This document shows, piece by piece, positions 33,654 through 42,880 of a stretch of DNA of 64,000 bases. The DNA lies in contig CAUJSJ030000037.1 of the NCBI GenBank assembly GCA_963422775.4, forward strand, positions 186,001 to 250,000. The letters run 5' to 3'. How positions within the stretch are numbered: position 1 is the first letter of the stretch; the number at the start of each line of letters is the position of its first letter. The notes under the pieces were generated by a model that did not search any database, was not told the DNA's origin, and saw nothing but the letters and a program-made list of their open reading frames with translations. A program made the translations under genes and the position numbers. Origin of the DNA: Pelomonas sp963422775. Its GTDB lineage: Bacteria; Pseudomonadota; Gammaproteobacteria; Burkholderiales; Burkholderiaceae_C.

Positions 33654-34526
33654 TCAGTCCGGCGGCAGCAGCGCGTCGTGCAGACGGTGCAGCACGCCGT
33701 TGCGGCAGGGCTGGTCAATGCCGTCGGCCAGCGCCTGGGCGATGCAGCCCCCGGCGCGCAGATGACCCAACGGCGTCAGGTGCAGCGAGGCGCCAGCCCA
33801 GTTGCGCAGGCTGCCGCCCCAGGGCAGGTCGGCGCTGCACCAGCGGCCGGGCACGACGTGCTGGCGCAGCAGCCCACCCAGGCGTGCCGGGTCCGACCAC
33901 AACGCCAGGCGACGCAGCCCCAGCCGCGCGGGGGCGCGATCCAGCGCCGCATTGGACGGCGCGAACACCGTGAACGGCCCGGCACAGCCCAGCATCGGCC
34001 CCAGCCCCGTGCGGTCCAGCGCCTCGGCGAAGCGAGCCAGGGCCGGGTCGGCGGCAATCTGATGCCACAGGCTGGCCGTGGCCGGACGCAGCGGGCCATC
34101 GATGCGCCGCACCCGCAGGTGCCCCAGGCCCACTTCGGGTTGCACCTCGCGCACCAGCGCGCCGCTGGCGTCGCGCCAACGCCCGCCCACGTCGCGGCGC
34201 AGCAGGCTGCCGTCGAGCATGGACACGACGGCAGCCGAGGGGCTGTCAAGCAGGGTCAGATGGCGCATCAGCCAGAGCTGCAGCGCCTCGGCGCAGAGCG
34301 CGTCCAGCGCCAGCCCGGCCCGCTGCAGCGCGGCGTCGGTGGGCGCGAATAAGGTCATCGGCGTGCGGCTGCGAGTCAGCGACTGCAGCTGCGCGCTCCT
34401 CAGCACCGGCTCCAGCCAGCCGTCGTGCGGCAGCCCAGGTGCCGGGGTCGACGACGCGCCGCCGGCCCCGGGCGGTAGCAGGTGGGGCAGCGGCAGCAGC
34501 GCCAGCGCTTGGATCCAGTTCAGCAT
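33654..34526 (-). CDS. Protein with two fasciclin (FAS1) domains
   Basis: 290 residues from ATG 34526 (GAGG at a good distance; a GTG two codons earlier is possible). N-terminal hydrophobic stretch LNWIQALALLPLPHLLPP is a weak signal peptide. First FAS1 domain ~35-150 with TPMTLFAPTDAALQRAGL; second ~160-290 with GPFTVFAPSNAALDRAPA, LRQHVVPGRWCSADLPWGG and NGVLHRLHDALLPPD. It lies 167 bp upstream of the single-domain FAS1 gene, and its promoter region contains a perfect palindrome next to a divergent TetR gene, which probably represses it. Confidence 0.85.
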   Translation of the reverse strand: MLNWIQALALLPLPHLLPPGAGGASSTPAPGLPHDGWLEPVLRSAQLQSLTRSRTPMTLFAPTDAALQRAGLALDALCAEALQLWLMRHLTLLDSPSAAVVSMLDGSLLRRDVGGRWRDASGALVREVQPEVGLGHLRVRRIDGPLRPATASLWHQIAADPALARFAEALDRTGLGPMLGCAGPFTVFAPSNAALDRAPARLGLRRLALWSDPARLGGLLRQHVVPGRWCSADLPWGGSLRNWAGASLHLTPLGHLRAGGCIAQALADGIDQPCRNGVLHRLHDALLPPD

Positions 34527-34560
34527 CGCCACCTCGTGGATTACTCGTTGGGCCGCAATT

Positions 34561-34576
34561 TGAACTGATCAGTTCA
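34561..34576. promoter_or_regulatory. Palindromic operator between the FAS1 and TetR genes
   Basis: TGAACTGATCAGTTCA is a perfect 16-bp palindrome, 34 bp upstream of the FAS1 start and 91 bp upstream of the TetR start, within an unusually A/T-rich spacer. TetR-family regulators bind such sites next to their own gene. No second copy was noticed in the window. Confidence 0.7.
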
Positions 34577-34655
34577 TGTTGTCAACTAATTGGTCTGTTC
34601 AAGAACTATTCAATTCACAAGTAATCAAGTCGTTCTGTCTTGTAACGGGGCCGTC

Positions 34656-34661
34656 TAGAAT
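34656..34661 (+). promoter_or_regulatory. Putative -10 element of the TetR gene
   Basis: TAGAAT, in TCTAGAATCG, ends 6 nt before the ATG at 34668. No Shine-Dalgarno. The -35 region is not recognisable. Confidence 0.5.
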
Positions 34662-34667
34662 CGTGCC

Positions 34668-35294
34668 ATGACGCCCCGACCCAGGTTTCGAGAACAAGTG
34701 CTGCAGGCGCGCGAAGACGCCATCGTTGCTTCTGTCAGCCGCTTGCTTGCCGAGAAGGGGTTCGACCTGATGACGGTGGACGAGGTGGTGGCCGATGTCG
34801 GCATCGCCAAGGCCAGCCTCTACAAGCACTTCACCTCCAAGGAGGAACTGGCCGCAGCGGCCATGGTGCGGGTGCTGGCGCGTGCACAGCAGGAACTGGC
34901 ACGGCTGCGCGCGCTGCCACTGGACGTGCTGGCGCGGCTGCAGGGCATCGCACGCTGGGCCTACGAACAGCAACTGGCCGGCCAGATGCCTCTGCTGCCT
35001 TCGCAGGACTCGACGCTGCGCGCGACGCTGATGGGCAACAAGGCCTACATGGAGCGGCTGATGCAGCTGTCCGACGAACTCGGCAGCTGGATCACGCAGG
35101 CCCAGGCCGAGCGCCAGCTCGATCCGGCGCTGCCTGCGGAGCTGGTGCTCTACACGCTGTTTGCGCGCGCCTGCGACCCGGTGCTGGGCGTGATGCGCGC
35201 AGGCGGCGCCTTCAGTGAAGCGCAAATCGTGGACTGGCTGGTGCTGACCTGCTTTCGCGGGCTGCAAGCCAGCGGCGAGCCGCTTCCGAGTTGA
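34668..35294 (+). CDS. TetR/AcrR family transcriptional regulator
   Basis: 208 residues. N-terminal helix-turn-helix: EDAIVASVSRLLAEKGFDLM, TVDEVVADVGIAKASLYKHF, then TSKEELAAAAMVRVL. The C-terminal helical ligand/dimer domain is of the TetR_C type (LARLQGIARWAYEQQLAGQM, PAELVLYTLFARACDPVLGV). Divergent from the two fasciclin genes across a spacer holding a perfect palindrome. The inducing ligand is unknown. The mRNA is probably leaderless. Confidence 0.9.
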   Translation: MTPRPRFREQVLQAREDAIVASVSRLLAEKGFDLMTVDEVVADVGIAKASLYKHFTSKEELAAAAMVRVLARAQQELARLRALPLDVLARLQGIARWAYEQQLAGQMPLLPSQDSTLRATLMGNKAYMERLMQLSDELGSWITQAQAERQLDPALPAELVLYTLFARACDPVLGVMRAGGAFSEAQIVDWLVLTCFRGLQASGEPLPS

Positions 35295-35331
35295 CTTGGG
35301 AACAGCCGGAGGCGATGCCGCGTTGGAAATC

Positions 35332-35337
35332 TAGAAT
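35332..35337 (+). promoter_or_regulatory. Putative -10 element of rpe
   Basis: TAGAAT, in TCTAGAATCG, ends 7 nt before the ATG at 35345. The same decamer precedes the TetR gene and psuK. No Shine-Dalgarno. Confidence 0.5.
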
Positions 35338-35344
35338 CGCGGCC

Positions 35345-36049
35345 ATGCCTGCTGCCCCTCAATACCGCATCGCCCCCAGCCTGCTGTCCGCCGATTTCGC
35401 TCGCCTGGGCGAGGAAGTGAAGACCGTGCTGGCCGCCGGCGCCGACTGGATCCACTTCGACGTGATGGACAACCATTACGTGCCCAACCTGACCTTCGGT
35501 CCGATGGTCTGCGAGGCGCTGCGCAAGCACGCCGTGAAGCCCGACGGCACGCCGGCCGTCATCGACGTGCACCTGATGGTGCAGCCGGTCGACAGCCTGG
35601 CCCAGGCCTTCTGCCGCGCCGGCGCCGATGTGGTGACCTTCCACCCCGAGGCCAGCGCGCACGTAGACCGCACGCTGCAGCTCATCAAGGCCGAAGGCAA
35701 GCAAGCCGGCCTCGTTTTCAACCCCGGCACGCCGCTGGACTTGCTGGAGTGGGTCATCGACAAGGTCGACGTGATCCTGTTGATGAGCGTGAACCCCGGC
35801 TTCGGCGGCCAGAGCTTCATCCCGACGGCGTTGAAGAAGCTGAAGAGGGCACGCGAGATCATCCGGGCCCATCATCGAGAGACCGGCCGCGAGATCCGCC
35901 TGGAGATCGACGGCGGCGTGAAGGTGGACAACATCCGCGAGATCGCCGCGGCGGGCGCCGACACCTTCGTCGCCGGTTCGGCCATCTTCGGCAAGCCGGA
36001 CTACAAGGCCGTCATCGACGCGATGCGCACTGAACTGGCTCAGGCCTGA
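35345..36049 (+). CDS. rpe: Ribulose-phosphate 3-epimerase
   Basis: 234 residues. TIM-barrel motifs of Rpe are all present: IAPSLLSADFARLGEEV, WIHFDVMDNHYVPNLTFGP (catalytic Asp and metal His), VIDVHLMVQPVD, VTFHPEAS, VNPGFGGQSFIP, and LEIDGGVKVDN with the second Asp. It interconverts ribulose-5-phosphate and xylulose-5-phosphate in the pentose phosphate and Calvin pathways. In many Burkholderiales rpe sits beside gph and trpE; here gph-trpE is 12 kb away with efflux, pseudouridine and other genes between, so the cluster is split. Confidence 0.96.
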   Translation: MPAAPQYRIAPSLLSADFARLGEEVKTVLAAGADWIHFDVMDNHYVPNLTFGPMVCEALRKHAVKPDGTPAVIDVHLMVQPVDSLAQAFCRAGADVVTFHPEASAHVDRTLQLIKAEGKQAGLVFNPGTPLDLLEWVIDKVDVILLMSVNPGFGGQSFIPTALKKLKRAREIIRAHHRETGREIRLEIDGGVKVDNIREIAAAGADTFVAGSAIFGKPDYKAVIDAMRTELAQA

Positions 36050-36059
36050 GGAAACCACG

Positions 36060-36533
36060 ATGGCTGCCGTTCTGCTCGTCTGCACCGCCAACATCTGCCG
36101 CTCGCCGATGGCCGAGGCCATCTTCAAGGCCAAGCTGGGCGACGCTTTCAAGACCATTGCCTCGGCCGGCGTGCACGCCGACCCGCGCGGCGGCCCGGTG
36201 GACGCGCGCGCTGCCGCCGCACTGGCCCGGCACAACTACAGCCTGGATCGGAAATGGCGCTCGCAGCGCGTGCAGCCCGACAACCTGGGCCAGTACGACC
36301 TGGTGCTGGCGATGGAGTCAGAGCATGTCGACGCGTTGCGCGCCAAGGCGGCGCCCGAGCACCACGCCAAGATCCTGCTGCTGACCGACTTCGTGCCCGA
36401 GCTGGCCGGCCAGGACATCCCCGACCCCTACTTCGGCCCCGTCGCCGGCTTCGACGCCGTCATCGGCATGATCGAGCGCGCGGCCCAGCGGCTGCTCACC
36501 GAGAGCCGCGAAGGCCGCCTGAAGCTGAGCTGA
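36060..36533 (+). CDS. Low molecular weight protein-tyrosine phosphatase
   Basis: 157 residues, GAGGAAA upstream of ATG. The catalytic loop CTANICRS (CX5R-S) is at residues 8-15 and the general-acid loop DPYFG at ~120. This is the arsenate-reductase-like LMW-PTP fold. Bacterial members dephosphorylate tyrosine kinases of exopolysaccharide systems or act as general phosphatases. No BY-kinase gene is near, so its partner is unknown. Ten base pairs after rpe, likely one operon with it. Confidence 0.92.
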   Translation: MAAVLLVCTANICRSPMAEAIFKAKLGDAFKTIASAGVHADPRGGPVDARAAAALARHNYSLDRKWRSQRVQPDNLGQYDLVLAMESEHVDALRAKAAPEHHAKILLLTDFVPELAGQDIPDPYFGPVAGFDAVIGMIERAAQRLLTESREGRLKLS

Positions 36534-39500
36534 TCAGGCCTTGCTGGAGAAGTCGGCGACCTCGCGGACATCCGGCCCGGTGCCGCTGAAGCGGTCCAGC
36601 GCCAGGTAGATGACCGGCGTGATGTAGAGCGTCACCGCCTGCGACAGGATCAGCCCGCCCACCACGGCCAGGCCCAGCGGCTGGCGCAGCTCGGCGCCGG
36701 CACCCAGGCCCAGCGCAATCGGCAGCGCGCCCATCAGCGCGGCCAGCGTCGTCATCATGATGGGCCGGAAGCGCAGGATGCAGGCCTGGCGTATCGCCTC
36801 GGCGGGCGGCAGGCCCTGGGCCCGCTGCACGTCGAGCGCGAAGTCGATCATCATGATCGCGTTCTTCTTCACGATGCCGATCAGCATGACGATGCCGATG
36901 GTGGCGATGATGGTCAGCTCCATGCCGAAGAGCTGCAGCGTGATGAGCGCACCCACGGCGGCAGACGGCAGGCCGGCCAGGATGGTCAGCGGGTGGATGT
37001 AGCTCTCGTAGAGCACGCCCAGCAGCACGTAGATGACGGCCACCGCCAGGCCGATCAGCAGCAGCTGGCCGCTCTGCGAATCCTGGAACACGGCCGCGTC
37101 GCCGCCGTAGCTGGTGATGATGCTGGGCGGCAGCTTGATGTCGCGCGTGAAGGTGTCGATCTGCTTGGTGGCGTCGCCCAGCGGCACGTTGGGCGCGAGG
37201 TTGAAGCTGATCGTGATGGCCTGCAGCTGGCCCTGGTGGTTGACGGCCGTCGGCCCCAGCGTGCGCTGGACGGTGGCGAAGGACGTCAGCGGCACCTGGG
37301 CGCCGTTCTTGCCGCGCAGATAGATCTTGTCGAAGGCGGCCTCGCTGCTGCGGTCGTCCTCGCCGGCTTCCATGATGACCTGGTAGGTGTTGCTCTCGGC
37401 GTAGATGCTGGACACCTGGCGCTCGCCGAAGGCGCCGTACAGCGCGTTGCGCAGGTCCTGCATCTGCACCCCCAGCAGGGACGCGCGCTCGCGGTCGATG
37501 ACGAGGCTGGCCTGCAGGCCGCGCAGCTGGGAGTCGCTGGTGATGTCGCGGAAACGCTCGTCGGTGCGCAGCTTTTCCTGCAACTTGGTCGACCAGGTGT
37601 TGAGCTCGCCCGTCGACACCGATTGCAGCGTGTACTGGTAGCGGCTCTTGCTCTGGCGGCCACCGAGCTGCAGGTTCTGCACCGGGCGCAGATAGACCTG
37701 GATGCCGGGCACCGCGCGCAGCTTCTTGCGCAACCCTTCCAGCACCTTGGGCATGGGCTCGCGCTGGCCCCGCGCCTTCAGGTTGATGAACATGCGCCCG
37801 GTGTTGGTGGCGCTGCCCGAAGGCCCGCCACCGACGGCCGAGCTGACGGCGGCGATGTTGGGGTCGCCGCGCACAATAGCGGCCACGCGCTCCTGCAGGA
37901 GGGTCATCGCGGCGAAGGACGTGTCCTCGGCCGACTCGGTGCTGGCCTGGATCTGGCCGATGTCCTCCTCGGGGAAGAAGCCCTTGGGGATGGTCGTGTA
38001 GAACCAGATCGTCGCGACGAAGCTCAGCAGCGCCACGCCCAGCACCCAAGGGCGGTGGCGCAGGGCCAGGTCCAGCGTGCGCGTGTAGAAGTTCAGCGTG
38101 GCCGTGAAGCCGCGCTCGAACAGCCGCCCCAACGGCCCGTCCTCATGGTGCTCGTCGGCCTTGAGCAGGCGGCTGCACAACATCGGCACCAGCGTCAGCG
38201 ACACGACGGCCGACACCAGGATGGACAGGCCGACGACCACGGCGAACTCGTGGAACAGCAGGCCGATGACACCCGGCATGAAGAAGATCGGGATCAGCAC
38301 CGCCACCAGCGACACCGAGATGGACAGGATGGTGAAGGCCATCTCGCGCGCGCCGCGCACGGCCGCGTCGAAGGGCTTCATGCCGTCCTCGACGTGGCGG
38401 ACGATGTTCTCCAGCATGACGATGGCGTCGTCCACCACCAGCCCCACGGCCAGCGTGATGCCCAAGAGCGAGATGTTGTCCAGCGAGTAGCCCAGCGCGA
38501 ACAGCAGCGTCAGCGCGCCGATCAGCGAGATCGGGAGCGAGGCCGTCGGGATCAGCGTGGCCACCGCACGGCGCAGGAAGATGAAGATGACCAGCACGAC
38601 GAGGCCCACGGTGAGGCCCAGCGTCAGGTAGACGTCGTGCAGCGACTCGCGGATTGACACGGAGCGGTCGTTCAGCGTGTCCATCTTGATGGAGGCCGGC
38701 ATCTGCGACGCGTAGCGCGGCAGCAGCGCCTTGACCTTGTCCACCACCTGCACGGTGTTGGCGTCGGGCTGGCGCTGGATGGCCAGCACGATGGAACGCT
38801 CGCCCTGGTAGGTGGAGTAGGTCTTGCTGGTCTCGACGCTGTCCTGCACCTCGGCCACGTCGCTCAGCAGCACCGGCGCACCGTTGCGCGAGGCGACGAC
38901 GATGCGGCCGAACTCGGCGGCATTGCGCAGCTGGCGGTTGGCCTGGATGGTCAGCGTCTGGCGCGAGCCGTCCAGCACGCCCACCGGCGTGTTCGCATTG
39001 GCCGCACGCACGGCCGCCTGCAACTCGTCCAGCGTGATGTTGCGCTGGTTCAGCAGGTCGGTCTTGACCTTGATGCGCACGGCATAGCGCTTCTGGCCAA
39101 AGATCGACACCTGGGCCACGCCGTCGATGGTGGACAGGCCCGGCGACAGCAGGTTCTCGGCGTAGTCGTTGAGCTCGGTCAGGTCGATGGACGGCGAGGT
39201 CAGCGCCACCAGCAGCACCGGCGCGTCAGCCGGGTTGACCTTGCGGTAGCTCGGCGGCGACGTCATCTCGGCCGGCAGCGCGCGCAGGGAGCGGAACAGC
39301 GCCGCCTGCACGTCCACGGCAGCGGCATCGATGTTGCGGGACGGGTCGAACTCCAGCGTCAGCGACGTGTTGCCCAGCGTATTGGTCGACGAGATCGTCT
39401 GCAGGCCGGCGATGGTCGAGAACTGCTTTTCGAGCGGCAGTGCCACCGAAGAGGCCATCGTCTCCGGCGAGGCGCCGGGCAGCGACGCGCCCACGTTGAT

Positions 39501-39632
39501 GATGGGCGTGTTGTACGACGGCAGCGCCGCGACCGGGATGCGGCTCCACGCGGCCAGGCCGGCGATGACGAGCGACAGGTTCAGCAGCACGGTCATGACC
39601 GGCCGCCGGATGAAGACCTCGGTGAGCCTCAT
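36534..39632 (-). CDS. RND efflux permease, MdtB/MdtC/MuxB-like
   Basis: 1032 residues from ATG 39632, whose codon overlaps the adaptor stop (ATGA). Typical HAE1 topology: first helix MTVLLNLSLVIAGLAAWSRI, large periplasmic loops (porter domain), then helices starting VYLTLGLTVGLVVLVIFIF and the D-D signature GLVVDDAIVMLENIVRH in TM4, repeated in the second half with IGIVKKNAIMMIDFALDV. HHEDGPLGRLFERG lies in the central cytoplasmic linker. It exports drugs or metals with the adjacent adaptor; no outer-membrane channel is encoded beside it, so it must borrow one. Confidence 0.94.
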   Translation of the reverse strand: MRLTEVFIRRPVMTVLLNLSLVIAGLAAWSRIPVAALPSYNTPIINVGASLPGASPETMASSVALPLEKQFSTIAGLQTISSTNTLGNTSLTLEFDPSRNIDAAAVDVQAALFRSLRALPAEMTSPPSYRKVNPADAPVLLVALTSPSIDLTELNDYAENLLSPGLSTIDGVAQVSIFGQKRYAVRIKVKTDLLNQRNITLDELQAAVRAANANTPVGVLDGSRQTLTIQANRQLRNAAEFGRIVVASRNGAPVLLSDVAEVQDSVETSKTYSTYQGERSIVLAIQRQPDANTVQVVDKVKALLPRYASQMPASIKMDTLNDRSVSIRESLHDVYLTLGLTVGLVVLVIFIFLRRAVATLIPTASLPISLIGALTLLFALGYSLDNISLLGITLAVGLVVDDAIVMLENIVRHVEDGMKPFDAAVRGAREMAFTILSISVSLVAVLIPIFFMPGVIGLLFHEFAVVVGLSILVSAVVSLTLVPMLCSRLLKADEHHEDGPLGRLFERGFTATLNFYTRTLDLALRHRPWVLGVALLSFVATIWFYTTIPKGFFPEEDIGQIQASTESAEDTSFAAMTLLQERVAAIVRGDPNIAAVSSAVGGGPSGSATNTGRMFINLKARGQREPMPKVLEGLRKKLRAVPGIQVYLRPVQNLQLGGRQSKSRYQYTLQSVSTGELNTWSTKLQEKLRTDERFRDITSDSQLRGLQASLVIDRERASLLGVQMQDLRNALYGAFGERQVSSIYAESNTYQVIMEAGEDDRSSEAAFDKIYLRGKNGAQVPLTSFATVQRTLGPTAVNHQGQLQAITISFNLAPNVPLGDATKQIDTFTRDIKLPPSIITSYGGDAAVFQDSQSGQLLLIGLAVAVIYVLLGVLYESYIHPLTILAGLPSAAVGALITLQLFGMELTIIATIGIVMLIGIVKKNAIMMIDFALDVQRAQGLPPAEAIRQACILRFRPIMMTTLAALMGALPIALGLGAGAELRQPLGLAVVGGLILSQAVTLYITPVIYLALDRFSGTGPDVREVADFSSKA

Positions 39633-40834
39633 TTGCCAGCGCCCGAAGCTGCTGCTGAAGCGGCCGAGGCGGCCAAGGCGGCTGAAGCGGCGCCACTGCC
39701 GCTGCTGGCCTGGATGCGCAGCGGCGTGCCGGGCCGCAGGTTCTGCTTGCCTTCCATGACGACCTGGGCCGTCGCGTCCAGGCCCTCCACCACCGCCTGC
39801 TCGCCCATGGCCTGGCGCAGCTGCACCGGCACGAGCTTGGCCGTGTTGTCCGGCCCCACGACATAGACCGAGCGGTCGTTGCCGCGCATGATGATGGCGG
39901 CCTGCGGCACCACCGTCACGCCCTTGAGCGTGCGCAGCGTGACGCGCACGCGCAGGTACTGGCCCGGCCACAGCGCCTGGGCCTTGTTGTCGAACTCGGC
40001 CTTGACCTTGATCGTGCCGGTGGCCGTGTCCACCAGGTTGTCCACGGCCGTGACGCGGCCCTTGATGGACGTCGCGCCGCGCGCCGAGCCCGGCGGCGGC
40101 AGGGCCTCGACGTCCAGCTCACCGGCGCGCGTGGCGCTCAGCAGCGAGCCGAGCTGGGTCTCCGGCACGGTGAAACTGATGGCGATGGGGTCCAGCTGTG
40201 CGATGTTGACCAGCGGCGCCGCCGTGGCATTCGCCTGCACGAGGCTGCCTGGGTAGACGCTGACGATGCCGACGCGGCCACTGATGGGCGCGCGCAGCTC
40301 GTTGTAGCCCAGCGTGACCTGGGTGGCCTGGATGGCGGCCTCGTCGCTGCGGATCAGGGCCAGGCCGGCGTCGTAGTTGGCCTGGGCCGTGTCCACCGCG
40401 TTCTGCGCGATGAAGTTCTGCGCCTTCAGCTCCTTGGCACGGTTGAACTGGCGCTCCAGGTCGTTGAGGCTCGCGCGATCACGGGCCAGCTGCGCGCGCG
40501 CCTTCTCCATCGAGGCGCGGTCGCCACGGTCATCGAAGCGAAACAGCAGGTCACCCTTCCTGACGCTCTGGCCGTCCTTGACGAGCACCTGGGCCACGAT
40601 GCTGCTCGTCTGCGCGCGCAGGTCCACGCTCTGCAGCGCCGTCACGGTGCCGCTGGCCTCGACGGTGATGGGCACGTCGGCCTGCCTGACCTTGACGACG
40701 CCGACGTTCTGCGCCGGCAGCGCGCTCGCCGCCCCCGCCGGCGCGGATGCGCCACCGGCATCGTCCTTGCGCCCGCAGCCGGCCAGAAGGGCCAGCATCA
40801 GGCCGCCAAGAATCAAGGGGGAGGTCGCGCGCAT
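39629..40834 (-). CDS. RND efflux periplasmic adaptor (lipoprotein)
   Basis: 401 residues. Lipoprotein signal MRATSPLILGGLMLALLAGC; adaptor domains in order: barrel-sandwich (VDLRAQTSSIVAQVLVKDGQ), a long alpha hairpin (LARDRASLNDLERQFNRAKE), beta-barrel (PIAISFTVPETQLGSLLSAT) and membrane-proximal part. The C-terminus is an Ala/Ser-rich low-complexity tail. Operon with the RND permease, overlapping by 4 bp. Upstream spacer carries an inverted AAAACAG/CTGTTTT. Confidence 0.94.
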   Translation of the reverse strand: MRATSPLILGGLMLALLAGCGRKDDAGGASAPAGAASALPAQNVGVVKVRQADVPITVEASGTVTALQSVDLRAQTSSIVAQVLVKDGQSVRKGDLLFRFDDRGDRASMEKARAQLARDRASLNDLERQFNRAKELKAQNFIAQNAVDTAQANYDAGLALIRSDEAAIQATQVTLGYNELRAPISGRVGIVSVYPGSLVQANATAAPLVNIAQLDPIAISFTVPETQLGSLLSATRAGELDVEALPPPGSARGATSIKGRVTAVDNLVDTATGTIKVKAEFDNKAQALWPGQYLRVRVTLRTLKGVTVVPQAAIIMRGNDRSVYVVGPDNTAKLVPVQLRQAMGEQAVVEGLDATAQVVMEGKQNLRPGTPLRIQASSGSGAASAALAASAASAAASGAGK

Positions 40835-40868
40835 GCAAGCCTGCTGAAAGTAATTGGGGTTGACGGGA

Positions 40869-40897
40869 AAAACAGATCAGCTTAACCGGCCTGTTTT
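40869..40897. terminator. Inverted repeat at the end of psuG, possible weak terminator
   Basis: AAAACAG (40869-40875) and CTGTTTT (40891-40897) enclose 15 bp. On the minus strand the second arm runs into a T stretch, which would suit transcription leaving psuG; the stem is A/T-only at its ends, so it is weak. It could also be an operator for the efflux pair. Confidence 0.3.
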
Positions 40898-40941
40898 GCT
40901 CGCAGTTTGCTGGCCACTACCGGCTTGCGCGCTTTTCGCTT

Positions 40942-41850
<909 letters not shown>

Positions 41851-41857
41851 CGGTTGT

Positions 41858-42766
41858 TCATCGATCGCTGAGGAATCGCGGGTTCAGTTCAGGGTGGACG
41901 CTGTCCTCGGTCCGCAGCGTCAGCGCAGCCAGGTCCAGGCCCAGGCGGGCGGCGGCATCAAAGTCGTCGGGCGCCTTCAGCAGCGACGCGCAGACGCCGG
42001 CGGACAGCGCGTCGCCGGCGCCGGTCACGTCCACGACTCGCACCTGCGGCGCCGGCCAGTGGCGCGGTGCGCGGCCGGGCGTGCTGAGCAGCAGGCCATC
42101 CGGCCCCTTGGACACCAGCACGCAGCCCACGCCGCGTGCGTGCAGCGCATCGAAGGCGTCATTCGCGTCTGGCGCGATGGTGGCCAACTCGCCGGCGTTC
42201 ATGACCAGCAGGTGCAGGCCGTCCAGGCGTTGCGGCAGCCGTTCCATCTTGGCCTCGGAGACAGCCACGCCGACCAGCGGGATGCCGCTGGCGCGCGCCT
42301 CCGCCAGCAGCAGCGGCCAGGCGTCGGTGGGCAGGTTGCCGTCGGCCACGACGAGGGCGGCACCCGCACGCAGCGCCTTGCTGGCTTCCAGCGCCCAGGG
42401 GTTCAATCTCTCGACCAGCGGCATCGAGGCCAGGCCCAGCTCCAGGCCGCCGTCGGGCGAGAGCACGGCCGTGTAGCTGTCGCTGGCATGGCGACGCAGC
42501 CGGATGACGGCGCGCGTGTCCATGCCGACGGCGGCGGCCTGCTCCAGCAGCATGCGCCCGCCCGCGTCGTCGCCCACGGCCGCCACCAGCGCCACGGGCA
42601 GGCCGAGGCGCGCCAGGTTCTCGGCCACGTTGCGCACGACACCACCCGGCGTCTCATGCGATTCGCAGGGATTGGACGAGCCGTGCAGGGAGCGCGACAG
42701 CAGCTTGAGCTTGCGGTCGATGTTGAGGCCGCCGATGCAGACGATGGGGGCGGCGGGTGCGTTCAT
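41858..42766 (-). CDS. psuK: PfkB-family kinase, probable pseudouridine kinase
   Basis: 302 residues. PfkB signatures: IVCIGGLNIDRKLKL near the start, GGVVRNVAENLARLGLPVAL, DGNLPTDAWPLLL, and the C-terminal VDVTGAGDALSAGVCASLL with the catalytic Asp and the anion hole. Assigned as pseudouridine kinase because psuG lies 7 bp downstream; the family cannot be told from sequence alone. It would phosphorylate pseudouridine at 5'-OH. The ATG has no Shine-Dalgarno and is preceded by TCTAGAATCG at 6 nt. Confidence 0.88.
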   Translation of the reverse strand: MNAPAAPIVCIGGLNIDRKLKLLSRSLHGSSNPCESHETPGGVVRNVAENLARLGLPVALVAAVGDDAGGRMLLEQAAAVGMDTRAVIRLRRHASDSYTAVLSPDGGLELGLASMPLVERLNPWALEASKALRAGAALVVADGNLPTDAWPLLLAEARASGIPLVGVAVSEAKMERLPQRLDGLHLLVMNAGELATIAPDANDAFDALHARGVGCVLVSKGPDGLLLSTPGRAPRHWPAPQVRVVDVTGAGDALSAGVCASLLKAPDDFDAAARLGLDLAALTLRTEDSVHPELNPRFLSDR

Positions 42767-42772
42767 CGCCCG

Positions 42773-42778
42773 ATTCTA
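42773..42778 (-). promoter_or_regulatory. Putative -10 element of psuK
   Basis: TAGAAT on the minus strand, in TCTAGAATCG, ends 6 nt before the ATG at 42766. Leaderless layout. It faces alaC across a 114-bp spacer. Confidence 0.5.
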
Positions 42779-42880
42779 GAAAGCCTGCTTCGGCCCGGGC
42801 TTGCGCTAGAGTCGCCTGCGGTGCGGCGCCAAGCCGCCCACGTCGCTCGGACGGTTCCGGGCGCTCACGTGACACTGCCA

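Noticed and set aside
36534..40834. Metal (CusA-type) rather than drug RND system
   Set aside because: The permease has the HAE1 pattern and the adaptor lacks a metal-binding His/Met-rich N-terminus, so a multidrug MdtBC/MuxBC-like role fits better.
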